10,463 nt of DNA from Thermodesulfatator sp. (lineage in GTDB: Bacteria; Desulfobacterota; Thermodesulfobacteria; Thermodesulfobacteriales; Thermodesulfobacteriaceae). Every line of letters starts with the position of its first letter. Positions within the stretch are counted from its first letter, which is position 1. The position numbers and the translations under genes were made by a program. This document shows, in pieces, positions 1 to 8,700 of this stretch. Under the pieces are notes generated by a model. It was given only the letters and a program-made list of their open reading frames with translations, was not told the DNA's origin and did not search any database. The stretch is taken from contig JALWCD010000101.1 in the NCBI GenBank assembly GCA_027036915.1, forward strand, positions 1 to 10,463, given 5' to 3'.

Positions 1-444
1 GACTACGTGGGGGCGGAAGATCTGATCAAGAAGATTCAGGATGGCTGGCTGGATTTCGATAAGGCCGTGGCCACCCCGGACATGATGCCCCTGGTGGGGC
101 GGATCGGAAAGATCCTTGGACCGCGGGGGCTTATGCCCAGCGCCAAGACCGGGACGGTGACTTTCGATGTGGCCCGGGCGGTAAAAGAGATCAAGGCCGG
201 GAAGGTGGATTTTAAAGTGGACCGGGGCGGGGTGGTGCATGCTCCGGTGGGCAAGGTCTCTTTCGGGGAGAAGAAGATACTGGAGAATCTTGCGGCCTTT
301 TTTGACGCCCTTTTGCGGGCCAAGCCTTCGGCGGCCAAGGGGCAGTATATAAAGAGCGTGACCCTTTCCACGACCATGGGGCCGGGGATCAAGGTCGACC
401 CGGCGGATGTAAGGAATCTGGTGAAGGATTATCAGGCGGAATAA
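1..444 (+). CDS. rplA: 50S ribosomal protein L1, 3' part (5' end outside window)
   Basis: L1 binds 23S rRNA helices 76-78, forms the mobile L1 stalk that helps release deacylated tRNA from the E site, and in many bacteria represses its own rplK-rplA mRNA. The frame is open from base 1 (reading DYVGAEDLI) to the TAA at 442-444, giving 147 residues. The family is about 230 residues, so roughly the first 85 are missing; the GTG at base 7 is an internal codon, not a start. Visible family motifs are the [20 protein letters not shown] block of domain II, the [20 protein letters not shown] segment, and the C-terminal return to the RNA-binding domain with [20 protein letters not shown]. Its place just before rplJ fits the usual rplK-rplA-rplJ-rplL order. 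Nothing in the visible part looks damaged. Confidence 0.97.
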   Translation, partial: DYVGAEDLIKKIQDGWLDFDKAVATPDMMPLVGRIGKILGPRGLMPSAKTGTVTFDVARAVKEIKAGKVDFKVDRGGVVHAPVGKVSFGEKKILENLAAFFDALLRAKPSAAKGQYIKSVTLSTTMGPGIKVDPADVRNLVKDYQAE

Positions 445-537
445 ATCTCAGGCGTCCCTCCTTGCGGGAGGCGACCCTGAGTCGGAGATAACAGGTAGCC
501 CGGCGGGCTTTAAACGGCCCTGAGGCCGGCCTGTGGA

Positions 538-567
538 GGCGAAGGGAAGCCTTCGTCCAAAGTTTTT
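538..567 (+). terminator. Possible attenuator hairpin upstream of rplJ
   Basis: Bases 538-545 pair with 550-557 (eight pairs including one G-U) around a GAAG loop. Then come CAAAG and a run of five T at 563-567. The hairpin uses CGA at 540-542, which is also needed for the outer stem of the candidate L10-binding kink-turn, so the two folds exclude each other. A T run five bases from the stem is not ideal for an intrinsic terminator, so this may instead only shape translation of rplJ. In Bacillus subtilis the L10(L12)4 complex is known to act by attenuation; applying that here is inference. Confidence 0.35.
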
Positions 568-572
568 GAAAT

Positions 573-579
573 AAGGAGG
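573..579 (+). promoter_or_regulatory. Ribosome binding site of rplJ
   Basis: AAGGAGG lies 6 bases before a GTG codon at 586-588. This fixes rplJ translation at a GTG start giving MLTRAQKEEL, the usual L10 N-terminus. There is no better start in frame nearby. Confidence 0.85.
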
Positions 580-585
580 CCACCG

Positions 586-1119
586 GTGCTTACGCGTGCC
601 CAGAAAGAGGAACTGGTAAAGAATCTTCGGGAGAAGTTTCAGGAGGCTCAGGCGGTCTTCGTGACCTCCTTTAAGGGGCTTACGGCCAACGAGAGCAACG
701 AGCTCCGGAGGCGGGTGCGGGAGGCCGGAGGCGAGTACCGGGTGGTGAAAAACACCCTGCTCAGGATCGCCTCCACCGACACTCCGGCGGCGCCCATTCA
801 GGATTTCATCGAGGGGCCCACGGGGATCGCCCTGGCTTATAAGGATCCGGTAGCCCTGGCCAAGGTGCTTAAGGAGTTTGCGGAGGAACATGAGGCTCTG
901 GTTCTACGGGGGGCGGCCCTGCAGGGCAAACCCGTGGATGTGAAGGGGATCGAGGCCCTGGCCAAGCTTCCGCCGAGGGAGGTGCTTCTGGCGCAGCTTC
1001 TGGGTCTGCTTCAGGCTCCGCCCGCCAGGCTGGTTCAGTTGCTGGCCAATGTGTTGCGGAGCTTCCTCTATGTGCTCAGGGCCATTGAGGAGAAAAAGAA
1101 GGCCGAAGGGGGCCAGTAA
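586..1119 (+). CDS. rplJ: 50S ribosomal protein L10
   Basis: L10 is the base of the ribosomal stalk: its N-terminal domain binds the L11 region of 23S rRNA and its C-terminal helix carries L7/L12 dimers that recruit translation GTPases. The 177-residue product starts at GTG 586. It shows the family's AVFVTSFKGLTANESNELRR region (residues 23-42) and the EYRVVKNTLLR rRNA-binding segment (50-60). The C-terminal L12-binding helix runs from about residue 146 to 170 (PARLVQLLANVLRSFLYVLR). E. coli L10 is about 165 residues; the extra length here is at the end of this helix, which in thermophilic bacteria is associated with three rather than two L12 dimers (inference). The structured leader upstream is the likely site of autoregulation. 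rplL follows after 30 bases, so the two are presumably cotranscribed. Confidence 0.98.
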   Translation: MLTRAQKEELVKNLREKFQEAQAVFVTSFKGLTANESNELRRRVREAGGEYRVVKNTLLRIASTDTPAAPIQDFIEGPTGIALAYKDPVALAKVLKEFAEEHEALVLRGAALQGKPVDVKGIEALAKLPPREVLLAQLLGLLQAPPARLVQLLANVLRSFLYVLRAIEEKKKAEGGQ

Positions 1120-1149
1120 GTTTAAAAATCCCAGAAGGAGGCAGGTAAG

Positions 1150-1539
1150 ATGGCGGTAACCAAGGAAGAAGTAATCGAGTTTATTGCCAACATGAGCGTG
1201 CTGGAGCTTTCGGAGTTCATCAAGGAGCTTGAGGAGAAATTCGGAGTGAGCGCGGCGGCGCCGGTGGCGGCGGTTGCGGCGGCTCCGGGAGCGGCGCCCG
1301 GGGCGGAGGCCGCGCCCGCGGAGGAGAAGACCGAGTTTGACGTTATTCTCACGGATGCCGGCGGTCAGAAGATTCAGGTGATCAAGGAAGTCCGGGCCAT
1401 CACCGGGCTGGGTCTCAAGGAGGCCAAGGAACTGGTGGAGAGCGCTCCCAAGCCCGTGAAAGAGGGCGTCTCCAAGGAGGAGGCTGAGGAGATCAAAAAG
1501 AAACTCGAGGCCGTTGGCGCCAAGGTAGAAATCAAGTAA
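1150..1539 (+). CDS. rplL: 50S ribosomal protein L7/L12
   Basis: L7/L12 is the multicopy stalk protein that contacts EF-Tu, EF-G, IF2 and RF3 and stimulates their GTPase cycle. The product is 129 residues, close to the usual 120-130. Three parts are clear: an N-terminal dimerisation and L10-binding domain (about residues 1-33), an Ala/Pro/Gly-rich flexible hinge (about 34-59, with an [15 protein letters not shown] stretch), and the globular C-terminal domain (about 60-129). The last holds the conserved [20 protein letters not shown] factor-binding surface and the [12 protein letters not shown] end. ATG 1150 is preceded by AAGGAGG at 1135-1141 with 8 bases of spacing. The very GC-rich hinge coding sequence (about 1250-1325) is normal for this gene. 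The gene follows rplJ closely, and a strong hairpin follows it before rpoB. Confidence 0.99.
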   Translation: MAVTKEEVIEFIANMSVLELSEFIKELEEKFGVSAAAPVAAVAAAPGAAPGAEAAPAEEKTEFDVILTDAGGQKIQVIKEVRAITGLGLKEAKELVESAPKPVKEGVSKEEAEEIKKKLEAVGAKVEIK

Positions 1540-1568
1540 AATTATTGGGAAAAAAGATCGGAAAAACG

Positions 1569-1608
1569 AGGGCTTCTCCCCGGGAAGGGGAAAGCCCTTA
1601 TTGTGTTT
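1569..1608 (+). terminator. rplL-rpoB intergenic hairpin, probable partial terminator/attenuator
   Basis: Bases 1569-1575 (AGGGCTT) pair with 1592-1598 (AAGCCCT), and 1577-1581 (TCCCC) pair with 1587-1591 (GGGGA). This makes a 12-bp stem with a single bulged C at 1576 and a five-base loop, GGGAA. The stem is followed by an imperfect U tract, TTATTGTGTTT (1598-1608). A strong stem with an interrupted U tract suits a leaky terminator. In E. coli a partial terminator in the same gap lowers rpoBC transcription relative to the ribosomal protein genes; equivalence here is inferred from position and structure. The rest of the gap (1540-1568 and 1609-1637) is A-rich and holds only the rpoB ribosome binding site AAGGAGG (1620-1626), 11 bases from the ATG. 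Confidence 0.7.
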
Positions 1609-1637
1609 GAAAATTAGGGAAGGAGGCGATCCGGAAG

Positions 1638-4600
1638 ATGGAGACCCCCACCATTGTCCCGGCCAGGATTAGAAGGAATTTCGGGAGGGTCAAGCCTCCC
1701 ATGGAGGTGCCCTACCTCATCCGGTTGCAGAGGGAATCCTATCGCGAATTTCTTCAGAAGGATGTCCCGGCCAATGCCCGCAAAAACAAGGGAATTCAGG
1801 CCGCTCTCCAGGAGGTCTTCCCCATCAAGGATTTTACCGGCACGGCGGAACTAGAGTTCGTGGACTACGAGATTCTGCCTCCGGAGCTTACCCCGGAGGA
1901 ATGCTGGGAGAAGGGGCTTACCTACGAGGCCCTCATGAAACTGAGGGTGAGGCTTATTACCTACGATGTGGACCCGGAGAGCGGTACGCAGAGCATCCGG
2001 GACATCAAGGAACAGGAGATCTTTTTCGGTTCCGTGCCTCTGATGACCGAGGACGGACGCTTCATCGTGAACGGCACCGAAAGGGTGGTGGTCAGCCAGC
2101 TTCAGCGTTCGGCCGGGGTCATCTTCGACCACGACAAAGGCAAGGCCCACGCCGGAAAGATCGTTTACACCGCGCGGATCATTCCGGCCAAGGGGTCCTG
2201 GCTGGATTTCGAATACGATCATCGGGGAAGGTTGCTGGCCCGTATTGATCGCCGGAAGAACTTTACGGCCACCACCTTTCTTAAGGCCATGGGTATGACC
2301 GAGGAGGAGATTCTCAATTATTTCTATCCCCGGGAGAAGTTCATTATTCATCCGGATCGCATCGAAAAGGAGATCAACCCCGAGGTCTTCCTCACCCAGA
2401 AGGTCTCGGTGGACATTGTGCATCCCGAGACCGGAGAGGTCCTGCTTAAGGCCGGCCGCAAGGTGACCAAGGCGGCGCTCAAGCGGATTCTTGAGGCCGG
2501 GGTCAAGACCGTTCCGGTGACGGAGAAGGAGTTTCTCGGTCGGGTGGCGGCCAAGGATGTGGTGGATCCCGAGACCGGAGAGGTCATCCTGGAGTGCAAC
2601 GAGGAGATCACCAAGGAAAAACTGGCCCGTTTGCGGGAGGCCGGGGTCAAGGAGGTGGAATGCCTTTACATCGATATTCATCGTTATACCCGGGCCCTGC
2701 GGGATACGCTCAAGCTCGACAAGGCCAAGACCCGGGAGGAGGCCCTGATCGAGATTTATCGCAAGATGCGGCCTTCGAGCCCGGCCACGCTCGAGGTGGC
2801 CGAGCCCTATTTTAAGTCCCTCTTCTTCGACCCGGCCACCTACAACCTTTCGGAGGTCGGCCGTTACAAGATCAACCTGCGGCTCGGTCTCGACATTCCC
2901 ATTACCCAGACCACCCTCACCAAGGAGGACGTGCTAGCTATTCTTAAGGAGCTTATCCGTCTCAAGGAGGAGGGGGGTGAGGGCGACGATATAGACCACC
3001 TGGGCAACCGGAGAGTGCGAGCGGTAGGAGAGCTGGCGGAGAATCAGTACCGGGTGGGGCTGGTGCGGATGGAGCGGGCGGTCAAGGAACGCATGACCCT
3101 TCAGGACGTGGAAGCGCTCATGCCTAACGACCTTATCAATCCCAAGCCGGTCTCCGCGGCCCTGCGGGAGTTCTTTGCCCAGGGGCAGCTTTCGCAGTTC
3201 ATGGATCAAACCAATCCCCTTTCCATGATCACCCACAAGCGCCGTCTTTCGGCCCTGGGGCCCGGAGGTCTTACCCGGGAGCGGGCGGGTTTCGAGGTGC
3301 GGGACGTACATCCCTCGCACTACGGCCGGATCTGCCCCATCGAGACCCCGGAGGGGCCGAACATCGGGCTCATCGTCTCCATGGCCACCTACGCCCGGAC
3401 TAATCCTTACGGGTTCCTTGAGACCCCCTATCGTCTGGTCAAGAATGGACGGGTGACGGACCAGGTCATCTATCTCAACGCCGCGGAAGAAAAGGACATG
3501 GTCATCGCCCAGGCCACCATCAATGTGGACAAGGACGGTAACATCCTGGATGAGGTGGTGCCGGCCCGGAAGGCGGGTGAGTTCATTATGGCCCGACGGG
3601 AAGAGGTGGACCTGGTGGACCTGGTTCCGGCCCAGGTGGTGAGTGTATCCTCCTCTCTGATCCCGTTTCTGGAACATGACGACGCCAACCGGGCCCTCAT
3701 GGGTTCTAACATGCAGCGCCAGGCGGTGCCGCTGGTACGGACGGAGGCTCCGCTGGTGGGCTCGGGGATGGAGAAGATTGCGGCCCGGGATTCGGGACTG
3801 GTGATCCTGGCCGAGGATGACGGGGTGGTGGAGGACGTGGACGCCACCCGGATCGTGGTGCGTTATCAGGGGCGGAACGGAGGGGCTCCGGAGGTCAAGA
3901 TTTACAACCTCATGAAGTGGCGTCGGTCCAATCAGAACACCACCTTCAATCAGAAACCCCGGGTGCGGCCGGGGCAGAGGGTGAAGAAGGGCGAGGTGCT
4001 GGCCGATGGGCCTTCCACGGACGGGGGAGAACTGGCTCTGGGCAAGAACATCCTGGTGGCCTTCATGCCCTGGCGGGGATATAACTTCGAGGACTCCATC
4101 GTGATCTCGGAACGCCTGGTGCGGGATGACGTTTACACCTCCATCCACATCGAGGAGTTTGAGTGCGTGGCCCGGGAGACCAAGCTCGGCCGGGAAGAGA
4201 TCACCCGGGACATTCCCAACGTGAGCGAAGAGGCCCTTTCCAATCTGGACGAAAGCGGAATCGTAAAGATCGGGGCCTACGTGCGCCCGGGGGACATCCT
4301 GGTGGGCAAGGTCACCCCCAAGGGGGAGGTGCAGCTTACCCCGGAGGAGAAGTTGCTCCGGGCCATTTTCGGGGAGAAGGCCAGCGACGTGAAGGACACC
4401 TCCCTGCGGGTGCCGGCCGGGATAGAGGGGATCGTGATCGACACCAAGGTCTTCACCCGGCGGGGGGTGGAAAAGGATCAGCGGGCCCTGGCCAAGGAGG
4501 CGGAAAAGATTGCGCGTCTGGAAAAGGACCGGGCGGACTATCTTGAGATCCTTCGCCGGAGCACGCTTGCGGCCCTAGAGGAGGTTCTCTCCGGGGAGGC

Positions 4601-5720
4601 GGCTGCGGCGGCCTATATAGACGAGGCGGGCAACGAAATCGTGGCCCGGGGGGCGGAGATCACCCGGGAGGTGCTGGAGAGGGTTCCTCTGTCTCAGATC
4701 CGGGAGCTGGCTCCCAAGGGGCTCAAGAAGAAGGTGGACGAGATTCTTAAGAATTTTGAGACCAAAAAGGCCGAGATCATTCATGAGTTCGAGCAGCGGA
4801 TCAAGCGGGTCACCAAGGGGGACGAGCTTCCGCCCGGGGTGCTCAAGGTGGTGAAGGTCTACGTGGCCATGAAGCGGAAGCTTCAGCCCGGAGACAAGAT
4901 GGCCGGGCGTCACGGAAACAAGGGTGTGGTCTCCAAGGTGGTGCCCATCGAGGACATGCCTTATCTTCCGGACGGGACTCCGGTGGACATGGTGCTTTCG
5001 CCGCTGGGGGTGCCCTCCCGGATGAACATCGGTCAGATTCTTGAGACCCACCTGGGCTGGGCCTGTAAGGAACTGGGGAGGAAGCTCGCGCGGCTGGCCG
5101 AGGAGCATCAGGTTCAGGCGGTGAAGGATCTCCTGAAGCGGCTCTTCAGCGAGGAGGAATATCAGCGTCTGGTCGAGGGGAAGACTGAGGAGGAGATCCT
5201 GGATATGGCCCGGGCCTTTGCGGAGGGTATCCCGGTGGCCACGCCGGTCTTCGACGGGGCCAAGGAGCCCGAGATCAAGGCCTGGTTGCGCGAGGCCGGT
5301 CTTTCCGAGACCGGACAGACCGTGCTCTACAACGGCATGACCGGAGAACCTTTCCGGGAACCGGTGACCGTGGGTTACATGTACATGCTCAAGCTCCATC
5401 ACCTGGTGGACGACAAGATCCATGCCCGGGCCACCGGTCCTTACTCCCTCATCACCCAGCAGCCGCTCGGCGGTAAGGCCCAGTTCGGTGGTCAGCGTCT
5501 GGGCGAGATGGAGGTCTGGGCCATGGAGGCCTACGGGGCGGCTTACGCCCTCCAGGAATTCCTCACGGTCAAGAGCGACGACGTGACCGGAAGGACCCGG
5601 ATGTACGAAAAGATCGTCAAAGGGGAGAACTTCCTTGAGCCGGGTCTTCCGGAAAGCTTTAAAGTTCTGGTTAAAGAACTCCAGGGCCTCTGTCTGGACG
5701 TGGAGGTTCTGGAGGAATAA
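1638..5720 (+). CDS. rpoB: DNA-directed RNA polymerase subunit beta
   Basis: Beta forms one pincer of core RNA polymerase and part of the catalytic centre. The 1360-residue product (E. coli 1342) starts at ATG 1638; no other start lies between the in-frame TGA at 1608 and this ATG. Conserved landmarks are [18 protein letters not shown] (141-157), the rifampicin pocket [14 protein letters not shown] (516-529) and [14 protein letters not shown] (532-545), [18 protein letters not shown] (562-579), NFEDSI (816-821) and [12 protein letters not shown] (1085-1096). K1087 and K1095 match the catalytic-centre lysines K1065 and K1073 of E. coli. The C-terminus has [18 protein letters not shown] (1278-1295). 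The rifampicin contact residues Q520, D523, H533 and S538 are present. Two large insertions of the proteobacterial kind occur: about 223-350, which contains two tandem modules, and a coiled-coil-rich one about 940-1065. rpoC follows after 24 bases. Confidence 0.99.
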   Translation: METPTIVPARIRRNFGRVKPPMEVPYLIRLQRESYREFLQKDVPANARKNKGIQAALQEVFPIKDFTGTAELEFVDYEILPPELTPEECWEKGLTYEALMKLRVRLITYDVDPESGTQSIRDIKEQEIFFGSVPLMTEDGRFIVNGTERVVVSQLQRSAGVIFDHDKGKAHAGKIVYTARIIPAKGSWLDFEYDHRGRLLARIDRRKNFTATTFLKAMGMTEEEILNYFYPREKFIIHPDRIEKEINPEVFLTQKVSVDIVHPETGEVLLKAGRKVTKAALKRILEAGVKTVPVTEKEFLGRVAAKDVVDPETGEVILECNEEITKEKLARLREAGVKEVECLYIDIHRYTRALRDTLKLDKAKTREEALIEIYRKMRPSSPATLEVAEPYFKSLFFDPATYNLSEVGRYKINLRLGLDIPITQTTLTKEDVLAILKELIRLKEEGGEGDDIDHLGNRRVRAVGELAENQYRVGLVRMERAVKERMTLQDVEALMPNDLINPKPVSAALREFFAQGQLSQFMDQTNPLSMITHKRRLSALGPGGLTRERAGFEVRDVHPSHYGRICPIETPEGPNIGLIVSMATYARTNPYGFLETPYRLVKNGRVTDQVIYLNAAEEKDMVIAQATINVDKDGNILDEVVPARKAGEFIMARREEVDLVDLVPAQVVSVSSSLIPFLEHDDANRALMGSNMQRQAVPLVRTEAPLVGSGMEKIAARDSGLVILAEDDGVVEDVDATRIVVRYQGRNGGAPEVKIYNLMKWRRSNQNTTFNQKPRVRPGQRVKKGEVLADGPSTDGGELALGKNILVAFMPWRGYNFEDSIVISERLVRDDVYTSIHIEEFECVARETKLGREEITRDIPNVSEEALSNLDESGIVKIGAYVRPGDILVGKVTPKGEVQLTPEEKLLRAIFGEKASDVKDTSLRVPAGIEGIVIDTKVFTRRGVEKDQRALAKEAEKIARLEKDRADYLEILRRSTLAALEEVLSGEAAAAAYIDEAGNEIVARGAEITREVLERVPLSQIRELAPKGLKKKVDEILKNFETKKAEIIHEFEQRIKRVTKGDELPPGVLKVVKVYVAMKRKLQPGDKMAGRHGNKGVVSKVVPIEDMPYLPDGTPVDMVLSPLGVPSRMNIGQILETHLGWACKELGRKLARLAEEHQVQAVKDLLKRLFSEEEYQRLVEGKTEEEILDMARAFAEGIPVATPVFDGAKEPEIKAWLREAGLSETGQTVLYNGMTGEPFREPVTVGYMYMLKLHHLVDDKIHARATGPYSLITQQPLGGKAQFGGQRLGEMEVWAMEAYGAAYALQEFLTVKSDDVTGRTRMYEKIVKGENFLEPGLPESFKVLVKELQGLCLDVEVLEE
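2397..2666 (+). repeat. Tandem duplicated module inside RpoB (lobe insertion)
   Basis: Residues 254-295 and 302-343 of beta are two copies of one alpha/beta module, offset by 48 residues. Over residues 256-292 against 304-340 I count 19 identities in 37, centred on PETGEV and EAGVK. At the DNA level a perfect 20-base repeat, ATCCCGAGACCGGAGAGGTC, lies at 2422-2441 and 2566-2585. Repeated modules are known in the beta lobe insertion of proteobacterial RpoB, so this is a recognised domain architecture rather than a mobile repeat. Confidence 0.8.
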
Positions 5721-5728
5721 GCCTCTTT

Positions 5729-5735
5729 GAGGAGG
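5729..5735 (+). promoter_or_regulatory. Ribosome binding site that sets the rpoC start
   Basis: GAGGAGG lies 9 bases before ATG 5745. A longer in-frame reading could begin at TTG 5727, but that codon sits directly against this site and would add residues (RRCEP) not typical of RpoC. The ATG at 5745 gives [20 protein letters not shown], which aligns with the family N-terminus and with E. coli numbering of downstream residues. Confidence 0.88.
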
Positions 5736-5744
5736 TGCGAGCCC

Positions 5745-8700
5745 ATGGAAGAGCTTTTCTCTTATTTCGCCAAGCCCAAGGATCCCATGGACATCAAGGC
5801 CATTCGCCTGGGGCTGGCCTCTCCGGAGAAGATCCGGGAGTGGAGCCACGGGGAGGTCAAGAAACCCGAGACCATCAATTACCGTACGCTCAAGCCCGAG
5901 CGGGATGGCCTTTTCTGTGCCAAGATCTTCGGTCCGGTGAAGGATTACGAGTGTCTCTGCGGAAAGTACAAGCGGGCCAAGCATCGGGGGGTGATCTGTG
6001 AGAAATGCGGGGTGGAAGTCATCCAGAGCAAGGTGCGCCGGGAGAGGATGGGGCACATCGAGCTTGCGGCCCCGGTGGCGCACATCTGGTTCCTGAGGAG
6101 CGTGCCGAGCAAGATCGGTTCTCTTCTGGATCTCACCCTGAAGGAGCTTGAGGCTGTTCTTTACTTTGAGAAGTACATCGTGGTGGAAAGTGAGGTGCCG
6201 GAGCTTCCCCGGGGCAAGGTGCTCACGGAGGAGCAGGTCTACGCCTTCCGTCAGAAGTATGGAGAGAAGTTCCGGGTGGGCATGGGCGCGGAGGCCGTGC
6301 GGGAGATCCTCCGGACCCTCGATCTGGATCAGCTGGCCGAGGAGATCCGGGCCGAGATGGAAAAGACCTCTAGCGAGGCCCGGCGGAAGAAGCTCGGCAA
6401 GCGTCTCAAGGTGGTGGACGCTTTGCGGACCTCGGGCAACCGGCCGGAGTGGATGATCCTGGAGGTGGTGCCGGTCATTCCGCCGGAGCTTCGGCCCCTG
6501 GTGCCCCTGGAGGGAGGGCGTTTCGCCACCTCGGATCTTAACGATCTTTATCGCCGGGTGATCAACCGTAACAACCGTCTCAAGCGCCTGATAGAGCTGG
6601 ACGCCCCGGAGGTGATCGTGCGCAACGAGATGCGCATGCTCCAGGAGGCGGTGGACACCCTGTTTGACAACGGCCGTCGGGGGCGGCCGGTGACCGGGCC
6701 CAACCGCCGTCCCTTAAAGAGCCTCTCGGATATGCTCCGGGGCAAACAGGGACGCTTCCGGCAGAACCTTCTCGGGAAGCGGGTGGATTTCTCCGGCCGC
6801 TCGGTGATCGTGGCCGGTCCCGAGCTGCGGATGCACCAGTGCGGGCTTCCGAAGAAGATGGCCCTAGAGCTCTTCAAGCCCTTCATCTACCAGTGGCTGG
6901 AGAAGAACGGCTACGCCACCACCATCAAGACCGCCAAGCGCCTGGTGGAGGAGGAAGATCCCCTGGTCTGGGATGCGCTGGAGGAGATCGTCAAGGAGTT
7001 CCCCATCATGCTCAACCGGGCGCCCACGCTTCACCGGCTGGGTATCCAGGCCTTTGAGCCCGTGCTCATCGACAGCAAGGCCATTCAGCTCCATCCCCTG
7101 GTTTGCGTGGCCTACAACGCGGACTTCGACGGGGACCAGATGGCGGTGCACGTGCCCCTTTCGGTTGAGGCCCAGACCGAGTGCCGGGTGCTCCTCCTTT
7201 CCACCAACAACATTCTTCTTCCGGCCAGCGGCGTGCCGGTGGTCTATCCCACGCAGGACATGGTGCTGGGTCTCTTCTACATGACTCTCGAGCGGCCCTT
7301 TGCCAAAGGGGAAGGGCGGGTCTTTCGTGATCCGGAGGAGGTCCTTCTGGCCTACCAGGAGGGGGCCGTGGATCTTCAGGCCCGAATCAAGGTCCGGATG
7401 AACGGGCGTCTGGTGGAGACCACCCCCGGGCGTCTGATCTTTGCCACCATCGTGCCGGAGGAGATCCCCTTTGAGGAATACAACCAGCCCCTTCGCAAGA
7501 AGGAACTTCAGCGTCTCATTGACCTTTCCTATCGCCGGGCCGGAGCCAAAAAGACCGTTATCTTTGCCGACCGCATGAAGGACATGGGCTACCAGATGGC
7601 CACCGAGGCCGGGCTTTCCATCTGTGTGGACTATCTGGTGATCCCCAGGAAGAAGGCCGAGATCCTGGCCGAGGCCGAGAAGAAGGTGGAGGAGATCCTC
7701 AAGCAGTACCGGGACGGACTGATCACCGACGGTGAGCGGTACAACAAGACCGTGGACATCTGGTCGGCGGCCACCGACCAGGTGACCAAGGAGATGATCA
7801 AGGAGATGGAGACCGCGGAGTACGTGGGGCCGGACGGGAAGAAGGTGATCGGCCCCAGCATGAACCCGGTCTACATCATGGCCTATTCCGGGGCCCGGGG
7901 TTCGGTGGACCAGATTCGACAGCTGGCGGGTATGCGGGGGCTGATGGCCAAGCCCTCGGGTGAGATCATCGAGACCCCCATCAAGAGCAATTTCCGGGAG
8001 GGCCTTTCCGTTCTGGAATACTTCGTCTCCACGCACGGGGCCCGTAAGGGGCTGGCGGATACGGCTCTGAAGACTGCCAATGCCGGGTACCTTACCCGGC
8101 GTCTGGTGGACGTGGCTCAGGATTGCACGGTGGTGGAGGAGGACTGCGGAACCATCGATGGCCTGGAGGTGGGGCACCTTATTGAGGCCGGGGAGATCAT
8201 GGAGCCGGTGTGGGACCGGGTGCTCGGTCGCGTGGCCCTTGAGGACATCGTGGATCCGGTGACCGGAGAGGTCCTGGTCCGGGCCAACGAGGAGATCGAC
8301 GAGAAGGCCGTGAAGAAGCTGCGGGAGGCCGGTATCGAGAAGGTGGCCATCCGTTCGGTCCTCACCTGTCAGAGCCGTTACGGGGTCTGCGCAAAATGTT
8401 ACGGACGGGATCTCGCCACCGGGCGCATGGTGGAGATCGGGGAGGCCGTGGGTATCATCGCGGCCCAGTCCATCGGAGAGCCCGGTACCCAGCTCACCAT
8501 GCGGACCTTCCACATCGGAGGGACCGCCAGCCGGGCCGTGGAACAGAGCGAACACCGGGCTCAGACCCAGGGACAGGTGAAGTTCATCAACCTGAAGACT
8601 GTGCGCAGCCGGGATGGTTCTCTGATCGCTCTGAACCGTCAGGGCGAGATCGCCATCGTCTCTCCGGACGGTCGGGAAAAGGAACGGTATCCCGTGGTTT

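Larger units (their letters stand above)
445..585 (+). promoter_or_regulatory. rplJ leader RNA resembling the L10 leader (autoregulatory, putative)
   Basis: This 141-base gap contains no credible ORF but much potential pairing. A first hairpin pairs 447-452 with 476-481, with an inner CCTCC/GGAGG stem (457-461 with 467-471). A second element pairs 491-495 (ACAGG) with 530-534 (CCTGT). It is flanked by GGAGATA (484-490) on the left and GGAGG (535-539) on the right, and outside them TCG (482-484) can pair with CGA (540-542). From memory of the family, this resembles the L10 leader consensus, with a purine-rich kink-turn beside a GCAGG/CCTGC stem and a GCTTAAA loop element; here GCTTTAAAC is at 507-515. 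Such leaders bind the L10(L12) complex and reduce rplJL expression. The match is by eye, so the exact fold and mechanism (translation or attenuation) are inferred. Confidence 0.65.

Noticed and set aside
448..891. Minus-strand open frame covering the rplJ leader and the start of rplJ
   Set aside because: The leader is better explained by RNA structure; the translation has no family features and overlaps a certain gene.
1250..1325. Low-complexity GCG/GCC-rich stretch as a possible DNA repeat
   Set aside because: It encodes the Ala/Pro/Gly hinge normal for L7/L12.
1600..1637. Possible rpoB promoter (TTGTGT/TTGAAA words) after the intergenic hairpin
   Set aside because: No -10-like hexamer occurs at a suitable distance; the words are better read as the U tract and A-rich spacer.
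2934..4148. 404-codon open frame on the minus strand opposite rpoB
   Set aside because: It is antisense to the most conserved part of beta, has a His/Gly/Arg/Leu-rich composition typical of the complement of GC-rich biased codons, and shows no recognisable domain.
5727..5744. Extended rpoC start at TTG 5727
   Set aside because: The codon abuts the GAGGAGG site that serves ATG 5745, and the added residues are not part of the family N-terminus.
4575..6083. 502-codon minus-strand open frame spanning the rpoB-rpoC junction
   Set aside because: Same composition artefact of codon bias; it crosses two certain genes and resembles no family I know.
6864..8555. 563-codon minus-strand open frame opposite rpoC
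   Set aside because: A long shadow of the strongly biased rpoC codons, low-complexity His/Leu/Gly/Asp content, no domain.
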